Below, piece by piece: positions 1 through 6,937 of a stretch of 6,937 nt of DNA. The DNA is from JANWXR01 sp033577755 (GTDB taxonomy: Bacteria; Chloroflexota; Anaerolineae; Anaerolineales; UBA6663). The first letter of the stretch is position 1; each line of letters opens with the position of its first letter. The DNA lies in the NCBI GenBank assembly GCA_033577755.1, contig JAVQXV010000164.1:1-6937 (forward strand), written 5' to 3'. Below the pieces are notes generated by a model, which did no database searches, was not told the DNA's origin, and was given only the letters and a program-made list of their open reading frames with translations. The translations under genes were made by a program, and so were the position numbers.

Positions 1-568
1 TAAGCAGGAAGGCGACGCCCGGCGCGAGGGCGCGGCGGCTAAACCACCACGTGCCTAACGTCAACAACGCAGCGATGAGTACGTATGCCTGTGTTGGGTG
101 ACGGTAGTCGTCCCACAGATAGATGCTCCACGGCAGACGGGCCGGCGCGCCAAAAGCATCGCCGCTGGCGAGATTGGCAAGCGCCAGCGCTGCCGCCAAC
201 ACAGCCAGCGCAGGCGCAAACGCATCGAGGGTCAGGCGCAGCGGCAGCGCGCGCCACGCGCCGTAAGCGACCATCGCCAACAGCCCAATCATCACGCCTT
301 CAGTTGCAGACAGGGTAATCGGGTTGGGCGAGAGCGCGCTGAGCGGGTCGGCGGCGTACACTGCCGGAAAGCGAGCGACGTATGCCAGCCGCGCACCGAT
401 GACGCCGGCTATCAAACCAACGAGAGCCAGCGTGTTGAGTCGCTCCACGTCGAGGCCCAACCGCAGCGCCTCTTTCTCTGCCACCCACAGCGCCACCCAC
501 ACACCGGCCAGCAACGTCAGCGGTGCGACGGGGAAAGCCAGCGGGCCGAGTTGGAGGATCGGAAACAT
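1..568 (-). CDS. Lgt-family (prolipoprotein diacylglyceryl transferase-like) membrane protein, 3' end outside window, likely non-canonical
   Basis: This is an open frame of 189 codons from ATG at 568 to the window edge, with no stop reached. The N-terminus (MFPILQLGPLAFP), a GxIGARLAYV segment at residues 55-64, ADPL at 73-76, a D-AP motif near 115-119, GDAFG at 136-140, LPW at 145-147 and RHPTQ at 156-160 follow the order of Lgt, which attaches diacylglycerol to lipobox cysteines at the cytoplasmic membrane. Several hydrophobic helices are visible. Residues needed in E. coli Lgt appear replaced by my manual alignment: the HGG histidine (His103) is Glu90, the Arg143 position is Ala129, and Tyr26 is an Ala; Asn146 is kept as Asn132. 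The start is the only one possible: an in-frame stop lies at 611-613 and no other start codon intervenes. No Shine-Dalgarno is seen, because an 8-bp repeat abuts the start. Family membership is fairly sure; transferase activity is doubtful. Confidence 0.72.
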   Translation of the reverse strand, partial: MFPILQLGPLAFPVAPLTLLAGVWVALWVAEKEALRLGLDVERLNTLALVGLIAGVIGARLAYVARFPAVYAADPLSALSPNPITLSATEGVMIGLLAMVAYGAWRALPLRLTLDAFAPALAVLAAALALANLASGDAFGAPARLPWSIYLWDDYRHPTQAYVLIAALLTLGTWWFSRRALAPGVAFLL

Positions 569-570
569 CG

Positions 571-618
571 TCGGGTGGTCAGGTAGTCGAGTAGTCGGGT
601 AGTCGAGTGGTTAAGTGG
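571..618. repeat. Degenerate 8-bp tandem array (TCGRGTAG), six units
   Basis: Six consecutive octamers can be read: TCGGGTGG, TCAGGTAG, TCGAGTAG, TCGGGTAG, TCGAGTGG, TTAAGTGG. The array fills the place where a ribosome binding site for the Lgt-like gene would be and ends 2 bp before its ATG. The unit length is not a multiple of three, so it is unlikely to be coding. The remaining 620-662 shows no clear signal. Confidence 0.8.
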
Positions 619-662
619 GTGAATGTAGCAGGGCCTCAATGAATGGAGAAAAACTCACTCTT

Positions 663-699
663 TCCGTTCAATCCGCTCCATCCGTTACCCTATCCGCTG
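663..699. repeat. 9-bp degenerate repeat array (TCCGTTCAA / TCCGCTCCA) overlapping the 3' end of the thioredoxin gene
   Basis: Units TCCGTTCAA, TCCGCTCCA and TCCGTTACC follow each other, with a partial TCCGCTGTC after a short break. The array overlaps the last roughly nine codons and the TGA of the TlpA-like gene. It shares a 16-bp exact block (ATCCGCTCCATCCGTT) with the array at 1312-1361. Confidence 0.8.
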
Positions 700-1285
700 T
701 CCCATCTTCCGCCAGCAGCGGTTCCACCTGGGTCTGCAACACCGCTGCGCTCACCGGCCCGCCGATCATCATGCTGCGAATGATGCCCTGCCGGTCCACG
801 AAGAAGGTCGTGGGCAGGGCACGCACAAGGTATCGCTGTGTTGCTGCGCCGTCGCGGTCGATCAGGACGGGCAGGTTGAGGTTCATCTTTTGCAAAAAAG
901 CCGTCGCCGCCGGGACGCTATCCTGCACGGTGCTGTTGATAGCCAGCACCACCAGACCGCGCTCACGCTGGGCCTCCCACAATGCCTGCAGCGCCGGCAT
1001 CTCGGCGCGGCATGGCCCGCACCAGCTCGCCCAAAAGTTGAGGATGATGACGCGCCCGCGATAATCGGCCAGAGAAGCCGTGTCGCCGTCCAGCGTTTCC
1101 AAAGTGAAGTCGGGGGCGGGGAAGCCGGCGCGCGGGCTGGGCAACCGCTCACTACCGCTAACCGCCTCCGGCACACGTGATGCCCAGGTCCACATCAGGC
1201 CCAGCGCCAGCACACCGGCGCTAAACACCCACCAGCGACGCAGGTCGGCCAGCAGCCACGACATCGCCGAATCCACTAAAGGCAT
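668..1285 (-). CDS. TlpA/ResA-family membrane-anchored thiol-disulfide oxidoreductase
   Basis: This 205-residue protein has a short cytoplasmic N-terminus with arginines, one membrane helix at about 18-36 and an extracytoplasmic thioredoxin-like domain from about residue 53. The domain begins PAPDFTLETLDG and holds the redox motif WCGPC (Cys89, Cys92) and a cis-proline loop ALPTTF (Pro158), as in TlpA, ResA and CcmG. Such proteins reduce disulfides outside the membrane, for example in cytochrome c or CuA maturation; the substrate cannot be told from sequence. The ATG at 1285 is supported by GAGGGG eight bases upstream; Met8 is a weaker alternative. It lies 62 bp after the metal ATPase and 99 bp before the Lgt-like gene, same direction, suggesting co-transcription. 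The last residues (about 197-205) are encoded by a 9-bp repeat array, so the tail is probably not functional. No lipobox is seen. Confidence 0.9.
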   Translation of the reverse strand: MPLVDSAMSWLLADLRRWWVFSAGVLALGLMWTWASRVPEAVSGSERLPSPRAGFPAPDFTLETLDGDTASLADYRGRVIILNFWASWCGPCRAEMPALQALWEAQRERGLVVLAINSTVQDSVPAATAFLQKMNLNLPVLIDRDGAATQRYLVRALPTTFFVDRQGIIRSMMIGGPVSAAVLQTQVEPLLAEDGTADRVTDGAD

Positions 1286-1293
1286 CTACATCA

Positions 1294-1299
1294 CCCCTC
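1294..1299 (-). promoter_or_regulatory. Shine-Dalgarno site of the TlpA-like gene
   Basis: GAGGGG on the minus strand, with eight bases between it and the ATG at 1285. It decides for this start over the internal Met8. Confidence 0.65.
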
Positions 1300-1311
1300 A
1301 GAATCCTGTTA

Positions 1312-1361
1312 TCCGTTCAATCCATCCCATCCCATCCGCTCCATCCGTTCAATCCGTTGCC
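1312..1361. repeat. 9-bp degenerate repeat array overlapping the 3' end of the ATPase gene
   Basis: Units in order are TCCGTTCAA, TCCATCCCA, a 5-bp partial TCCCA, TCCGCTCCA, TCCGTTCAA and TCCGTTGCC. The last two units contain the TGA (1349-1351) and the final codons of the P-type ATPase. This is the same unit family as at 663-699. Confidence 0.82.
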
Positions 1362-3475
1362 CCCTTCTGCCGCAGCAGACGCGAGGAGTTGGCGAGGATG
1401 CCCAGGTCGGGCAGGGATTGTGCGGCGGCGGCCAGTACCGGCGGGAGGTATCCAAGCGCGGCCAGCGTCAGCCCAATCACGTTGTAGACTGCGGTGAAGA
1501 TGAGGTTGCCCTTGACCACGCCCATCGTCCGGCGCGCGATGCGCACCGCCTCCGGCACGAGCGCCCAGTCCTCGCGCATCAGGGCCAGGTGCGCGGCCTC
1601 CAGCGCCACGCCGCTGCCCGCCGCTCCGAGCGCCACGCCCACATCGGCCTGCGCCAACGCCGGCGCGTCGTTCACGCCGTCGCCCACCATCACCACCGTG
1701 CGGCCTTGCGCCTGATACGCCTTGACCACCGCAATCTTGTCTTCCGGCAGAAGGTTAGCGCGGTAGCGCACGCCGAGCGCGGCGGCGAGGGCTGACGCCG
1801 TCCGCTCGTTGTCGCCGGTAAGCAGCTCGATGTGCCGGAAGCCGAGCGCACGCAGGGATTCGAGCGCGGCGGGGACTTCGGGCCGGAGCGTATCGGCGGC
1901 GGCGAGCACGCCGACCGGCTCGCCCTCGCGCGCGACGAACAACAGCGTCTTGCCTTCGGCCTCGAGCGAAGCGGCGACGGGTATAACGGGGCTTTCTGCC
2001 AGCAGGCGGCGGCTTCCGACCGTTACCGCGCTGCCGTTGACGACGGCGCGCACGCCCAGGCCGGGCACGGCCTCGAACTGCTCCGGCTCGGCCAGAAGCA
2101 GGCCGCGCGCCCTTGCCTCGGCGCGCACCGCCTCGGCCAGCGGGTGCTCGGAGTAGCGTTCGGCGGAGGCGGCCAACCGGAGCACGTCGTCCGCGGGCAG
2201 GCCGTTCAGCGGGACGATGTCGGTGAGGCGCGGCCTGCCGAGGGTCAGCGTGCCGGTCTTATCGAGCAGCAGCACGTCGGCGCGGGCCAGCGCCTCCAGG
2301 TACTTGCCGCCCTTGATCAGCAGGCCGCGCCGGGCCGCCGCGCCGATGGAGGCCAGTATCGCAATCGGCGTCGCCAACGCGATGGAGCACGAGCAGGCAA
2401 CGACGAGCACGGCGGCGGTCGCCAGCGGGTCCTGCCGGAACACAAAAGTGAGCGTGGCAATGGCGGCGACCAGCGGCAGATACCAGGCGCTGAACCGGTC
2501 GGCAAAGCGTTGCACGTCGGCGCGGTGGGCCTCGGCCTGCTCCACCAGTTGGATGACTCGCCCGAAGGTCGAGTCCGGGCCGATGTGCGTGGCGCGCACG
2601 CGCAGGCTGCCGAGTCGCGCGAAGGTGGCGGCGAAGACGCGCGCGCCCGGCCCGACCTCTACCGGCATCGCTTCGCCGGTGATGGCGGCCTGCTCCACCG
2701 TGGCCTGCCCGGCGATGACCTCGCCGTCCACCGGAATCTGGTCGCCGGGCCGCACGATGACGACCTCACCGACCTGTACCTCGGATAGCGGCACGAGCTG
2801 CTCGACGCCGTCGCGCTCCACGCGCGCGGTCTGCGGCGCAAGGGCGGTCAGGTCTTTTACGGCGCGGCGCGCGCGCTCGGCGGTGAACGACTCGACGTAG
2901 TCGCCCACACGCATGAAGAAGACGACGACGGCGGCAGTAGCCCACTCGCCGACGGTCAGCGCGGCCAGCACGCCCACGCTCATCAGCGTGTGCGAGGTGA
3001 CCTGACGCTTGAGCGCCGCGCGCAGCACGTTGCGAAAGACCGGCCAGCCGCCCAAAAGCACTGCCAGCCAGCCGAGCGGCCACGGCACGCGTTCGGTGAT
3101 TTGCTCGAACAGCCCCAGCCACTCGCCGAGGACGACGACGAACAGCACCGCGCCGAAGACGACGGCCAGCAGCGTGAGAACCTGGCGTGTGAAAGTGTTA
3201 GCGTTGAATTGAACGCCGGTCGGGGGAGGAGCCGGTGAGGCCGTTTGCGGAACGGAGTAGCCGGCTGCCTCCACCGCCGCACGAACGGCGGCTATATCAA
3301 GCTGCGCCACTTCAGCCTGGATGATGGCCTTTTCGGCGGCCGGCAACACTTCCACCGACTGCACGCCGGGCACGGCGGCAATCGCTCGCCGGACGTGAGC
3401 TGCGCACTCGGCACAGTCCATACCGGCGATGGGGAGTTCGAGTCGGTCAGAACGAGGTGGATTAGAAGCCGTCAT
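1349..3475 (-). CDS. Heavy-metal-translocating P1B-type ATPase with an unusual CSC motif
   Basis: A complete 708-residue P1B ATPase that pumps a transition metal across the cytoplasmic membrane. It has an N-terminal HMA metal-binding domain (GMDCAEC, Cys21 and Cys24, to about residue 75), a Pro-rich linker, membrane helices from about 97 to 192, and the actuator domain with TGE at 266-268. The transport helix reads CSCSIALATP from 361, then come DKTGT (phosphorylated Asp405), the HP motif (444-445), TGDN (553-556), GDGVNDAP (598-605) and two final helices. Length is normal. The canonical CPC proline is serine. Helix 7 has the Tyr-Asn pair typical of Cu+ pumps, while helix 8 has D-x-G...N-S-x-R-L-L, closer to Zn/Cd pumps, so the metal is not assigned. 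The start ATG lacks a Shine-Dalgarno and sits a few bases below a TATAAT box, suggesting a leaderless message. It is the first gene of a probable operon with the thioredoxin and Lgt-like genes. Confidence 0.95.
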   Translation of the reverse strand: MTASNPPRSDRLELPIAGMDCAECAAHVRRAIAAVPGVQSVEVLPAAEKAIIQAEVAQLDIAAVRAAVEAAGYSVPQTASPAPPPTGVQFNANTFTRQVLTLLAVVFGAVLFVVVLGEWLGLFEQITERVPWPLGWLAVLLGGWPVFRNVLRAALKRQVTSHTLMSVGVLAALTVGEWATAAVVVFFMRVGDYVESFTAERARRAVKDLTALAPQTARVERDGVEQLVPLSEVQVGEVVIVRPGDQIPVDGEVIAGQATVEQAAITGEAMPVEVGPGARVFAATFARLGSLRVRATHIGPDSTFGRVIQLVEQAEAHRADVQRFADRFSAWYLPLVAAIATLTFVFRQDPLATAAVLVVACSCSIALATPIAILASIGAAARRGLLIKGGKYLEALARADVLLLDKTGTLTLGRPRLTDIVPLNGLPADDVLRLAASAERYSEHPLAEAVRAEARARGLLLAEPEQFEAVPGLGVRAVVNGSAVTVGSRRLLAESPVIPVAASLEAEGKTLLFVAREGEPVGVLAAADTLRPEVPAALESLRALGFRHIELLTGDNERTASALAAALGVRYRANLLPEDKIAVVKAYQAQGRTVVMVGDGVNDAPALAQADVGVALGAAGSGVALEAAHLALMREDWALVPEAVRIARRTMGVVKGNLIFTAVYNVIGLTLAALGYLPPVLAAAAQSLPDLGILANSSRLLRQKGATD

Positions 3476-3477
3476 GC

Positions 3478-3493
3478 TAATAACGTTATTATA
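3478..3493 (-). promoter_or_regulatory. Candidate promoter -10 box fused to a 14-bp palindromic operator for the ATPase operon
   Basis: On the minus strand a perfect TATAAT (3488-3493) overlaps a perfect palindrome, TAATAACGTTATTA (3478-3491). By the usual spacing transcription would begin near 3481, about five bases before the ATG at 3475, so the mRNA would be nearly leaderless. No good -35 hexamer is seen 15-18 bp upstream. A palindrome over the -10 and start point would suit a repressor, for example a metal sensor, but no family is identified. Confidence 0.55.
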
Positions 3494-3514
3494 GCGAACG
3501 AGAATGGGTTGCCG

Positions 3515-3556
3515 GTGTGCGCGCGGAACATGTCAGTGTGCACGCAAAACATGTCA
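3515..3556. repeat. Two tandem 21-bp units
   Basis: The units at 3515-3535 and 3536-3556 agree at 18 of 21 positions. Each begins GTGTGC and ends AACATGTCA. The spacing equals two helical turns. They lie 40-80 bp upstream of the ATPase start and at one end of a composite repeat. Confidence 0.8.
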
Positions 3557-3562
3557 GCCGCA

Positions 3563-3609
3563 CCCTGAGCGGACGCTGAGCGAAGCCGAAGCGGGCAGTC
3601 GAAGAGGCG
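3563..3609. repeat. CCCTGAGCG/CGAAG-type intergenic repeat
   Basis: The segment begins CCCTGAGCGGACGCTGAGCG, then carries CGAAG three times and ends near GTCGAAGAGG. It resembles the CCCTGAGCG...GTCGAAGGG class of intergenic repeats that I recognise from several bacterial phyla (recollection, not a search). It lies between direct and inverted 21-bp-like units. Confidence 0.6.
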
Positions 3610-3619
3610 ACACCTTCCC

Positions 3620-3642
3620 TGACAACCTTTGCGTGCCCACAC
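3620..3642. repeat. Inverted third copy of the 21-bp unit
   Basis: The reverse complement of 3620-3642 aligns to the unit at 3536-3556 with about 18 of 21 identical positions and a 2-base gap. The shared blocks are GTGTG, CACGCAAA and TCA. With the direct units it brackets the CCCTGAGCG repeat as imperfect inverted ends. Confidence 0.6.
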
Positions 3643-3850
3643 ATGAGTGCACTGAAAAAACTACCTTTCAAGCGCAAAGGCCACCATATATATAGCGTCG
3701 AGATTGAGCTGCGCGCCCAATTCACTCACCGCCAATTGTCCTGCTATACGGGAGCGCGTCCCCTACCCAGTGCATCCCTAGACGTGAGAGTATCGCAGCG
3801 TAATACCTACCACATTCATCCCGGCCAGTGAGAGCCAAAGCTTCTCGACA
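3643..3850. other. Intergenic stretch without a supported gene
   Basis: This is the rest of the 430-bp gap between the ATPase and fhs. It is less GC-rich than the flanking genes (for example ATATATATAG near 3686-3695). I see no tRNA, no convincing ORF and no repeat here. A small stem CCTTT/AAAGG (3664-3680), followed on the minus strand by a run of six T (3655-3660), could be a weak terminator. Confidence 0.5.
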
Positions 3851-3887
3851 AAGGTCAGGGCGACCGTGTTGCCGTCGCCCTGACCTT
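3851..3887 (-). terminator. Hairpin after fhs, probable transcription terminator
   Basis: Arms at 3851-3864 and 3874-3887 pair perfectly over 14 bp (AAGGTCAGGGCGAC with its complement) around a 9-base loop. It begins 17 bases after the fhs stop. On the minus strand only a short T stretch follows (CCTTTG), so it is not a textbook intrinsic terminator; it may act as an RNA 3'-end stabiliser. Confidence 0.6.
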
Positions 3888-3904
3888 GCTTCCGAGAGAA
3901 CGGC

Positions 3905-5890
<1,986 letters not shown>

Positions 5891-5897
5891 AAATTGA

Positions 5898-5917
5898 CTC
5901 CAATTCGGCTGATTATA
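5898..5917 (-). promoter_or_regulatory. Candidate fhs promoter -10 box and Shine-Dalgarno
   Basis: TATAAT lies at 5912-5917 on the minus strand, in the 70-bp gap after the methyltransferase gene. Transcription would start near 5905. GGAG (5898-5901) follows, seven bases before the ATG at 5890. No convincing -35 box is seen. It suggests fhs can be transcribed separately from the gene before it. Confidence 0.5.
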
Positions 5918-5960
5918 GAGAAGGCCGATTGTCTCCTCTTCTCCGCGGTATGAGAGGGTG

Positions 5961-6932
5961 CTAGCCGGAAGCGCCCCGGCGCGCGGCGCGGCGGGCTTCA
6001 CGGGCGGCGCGCTCGGCGGCAGGATCACGGGTCTCCGGGCCGGCACTGTTCGAGGGCACGACGGGCGCCACCGCCTTCGCTTCGGCCTGCGGCAGCGACC
6101 GTACGAACTTCAGCCATTCGGCGCAGTTTTCGTCGTGGCCCATCATCACGTTGGCAGCCAGGATAGCCTGTTTGATCTCCGGCTCGATGGGGTTGGTGAT
6201 GGCGCAGGTCATCCCTGCCGCAATCGCCATTGCCAGGAAAACGCCGTTGAGCACCGGGCGGCCCGGCAGTCCAAAGCTGATGTTGCTCGCCCCGCAGCAG
6301 GTGTTCACGCCCAGCTCCTCACGGCAACGGCGCACGATGGTGAACAACGATTTCGCTGCCGACCGCATCGCACCGATGGGCATGGCCAGCGGGTCAATTA
6401 TCACATCTTCGCGCGGAATACCATAGGACTCGGCGCGCTCTACGATTTTCTTCGCCACGGCGAAGCGCACATTTGGGTCTTCGCTGATGCCGGTCTCATC
6501 GTTAGAGATGCCGATGACGGCGCATTTATATTGGGCAACCAGCGGCAGCACCGCTTCCAGCCGCTCCTCTTCGCCGGTGACGGAGTTGAGCAACGGCTTG
6601 CCTTTGTAGGCCGCCAGCCCAGCCTCAAGCGCCTTGACGACGGAAGAGTCAATACACAGCGGCACATCGGTGACCGACTGCACCACGCGGATGGCTTCGG
6701 CCAAAATGGCCGGCTCATCGGCCAGCGGGATGCCGGCGTTGACGTCAAGCATGTGCGCGCCGGCCTCTACCTGCGCCAGTGCATCCTTGCGCACGCGCTC
6801 GAAGTTCCAGGCCGCCATCTCAGCGGCCAGCAGCTTGCGCCCCGTCGGGTTGATGCGTTCGCCGATGATGACGAACGGTAAGTTGGGGCCAATGCGAACA
6901 GTTTTGGTGGGGGAGGTGATGACGGTTTCCAT
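5961..6932 (-). CDS. Methyltetrahydrofolate:corrinoid methyltransferase-type protein (pterin-binding family, AcsE/MetH-like)
   Basis: A 323-residue TIM-barrel pterin-binding protein of the AcsE / MetH folate-domain type, which moves the methyl group of 5-methyl-THF to a cobalamin carried by a partner protein. Visible motifs are IIGERINPTGRK (22-33), LDVNAG (62-67), CIDSS (93-97), NS (116-117), IDP (179-181) and GASNISFGLPGR (214-225), the last holding the Asn expected to contact the pterin. No cobalamin-binding or activation domain is present, so a separate corrinoid protein is needed. M. thermoacetica AcsE has about 262 residues; this one has an extra N-terminus of roughly 18 residues and an Ala/Arg-rich tail (about 285-323, ending RRAARRGASG). 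ATG 6932 lies five bases from the window edge, so its ribosome site is unseen. fhs follows at 70 bp. AcsE proper versus another methyl-THF methyltransferase cannot be decided here. Confidence 0.88.
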   Translation of the reverse strand: METVITSPTKTVRIGPNLPFVIIGERINPTGRKLLAAEMAAWNFERVRKDALAQVEAGAHMLDVNAGIPLADEPAILAEAIRVVQSVTDVPLCIDSSVVKALEAGLAAYKGKPLLNSVTGEEERLEAVLPLVAQYKCAVIGISNDETGISEDPNVRFAVAKKIVERAESYGIPREDVIIDPLAMPIGAMRSAAKSLFTIVRRCREELGVNTCCGASNISFGLPGRPVLNGVFLAMAIAAGMTCAITNPIEPEIKQAILAANVMMGHDENCAEWLKFVRSLPQAEAKAVAPVVPSNSAGPETRDPAAERAAREARRAARRGASG

Positions 6933-6937
6933 ATGGG

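Noticed and set aside
98..586. Plus-strand ORF of 162 codons opposite the Lgt-like gene
   Set aside because: Its composition is Gln/Arg-rich and unlike a protein family, whereas the opposite strand reads as an Lgt-family protein.
1832..2788. Long plus-strand ORF (318 codons) opposite the ATPase
   Set aside because: It is the antisense shadow of a clear gene in GC-rich DNA, with low-complexity Arg/Gly/Ala composition. The same applies to plus-strand frames at 4785-5432, 4835-5734 and 5958-6881.
3515..3642. CRISPR-like array
   Set aside because: There are only two direct units with no spacers between them and one inverted copy, and no cas gene is in view.
3655..3680. Possible intrinsic terminator: stem CCTTT/AAAGG followed by six T on the minus strand
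   Set aside because: The stem is only five pairs and AT-rich; the stronger hairpin at 3851-3887 lies closer to fhs. Kept only as a remark.
3504..3695. 63-codon plus-strand ORF with a repeated CARxTCQ peptide
   Set aside because: The peptide repeat only reflects the 21-bp DNA repeat; no ribosome site or coding character is visible.
3489..3725. 78-codon minus-strand ORF (GTG start) in the intergenic region
   Set aside because: Most of it is a translation of the CCCTGAGCG repeat and the 21-bp units; there is no family resemblance and it overlaps the ATPase promoter.
5891..6046. In-frame upstream extension of fhs to an ATG at 6046
   Set aside because: It overlaps the 3' end of the methyltransferase gene, its residues resemble no part of the family, and the ATG at 5890 has a good GGAG site with a TATAAT box upstream.
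6928..6937. CATATG at the start of the methyltransferase gene as a cloning junction
   Set aside because: A single hexamer can occur by chance, and the flanking sequence reads as natural genome.

Overview
The window is a GC-rich bacterial chromosome segment. All five supported genes lie on the minus strand, so the biological reading direction is right to left. Organism: the mix of a folate-linked one-carbon module, an Lgt-like paralog next to a TlpA-type thioredoxin and a P1B ATPase, and GC-rich short-period repeats in nearly every gap suggests a Chloroflexota (Anaerolineae-like) genome. This is inference from style and gene content; no marker gene in the window proves it.

Right block (3851-6937), one-carbon metabolism. 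A methyltetrahydrofolate:corrinoid methyltransferase-type protein (5961-6932) is followed after 70 bp, which hold a TATAAT box and a Shine-Dalgarno site, by formate-tetrahydrofolate ligase (fhs, 3905-5890). The ligase is the long form, with the internal insertion I know from eukaryotic C1-THF synthases, plus a basic N-terminal extension of about 40 residues. A perfect 14-bp hairpin follows the fhs stop. Together the two enzymes fit the methyl branch of the Wood-Ljungdahl pathway or a related folate/corrinoid methyl-transfer route. No CODH/ACS gene is in view.

Middle (3476-3904), about 430 bp without a convincing gene. It holds a composite repeat: two tandem 21-bp units, a CCCTGAGCG-type intergenic repeat, and an inverted 21-bp-like copy. 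Next to the ATPase start is a TATAAT box fused to a 14-bp palindrome.

Left block (1-3475), metal/thiol/envelope genes. A heavy-metal P1B ATPase (1349-3475) has CSC where CPC is expected in the transport helix. It is followed by a membrane-anchored TlpA/ResA-like thiol-disulfide oxidoreductase (668-1285), then by a partial Lgt-family membrane protein (1-568) lacking the residues known to matter in E. coli Lgt. The three are co-directional with 62- and 99-bp gaps and look like one operon. A role in metal delivery and thiol maturation at the membrane is plausible but inferred. Related 9-bp repeat arrays supply the last codons and the stop of both the ATPase and the thioredoxin gene, and a different 8-bp array ends 2 bp before the Lgt-like start codon.

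No CRISPR array, tRNA, rRNA or transposase gene was seen. The best leads are the CSC ATPase, the degenerate Lgt paralog, the repeats that write gene ends, and the composite repeat at the ATPase promoter.
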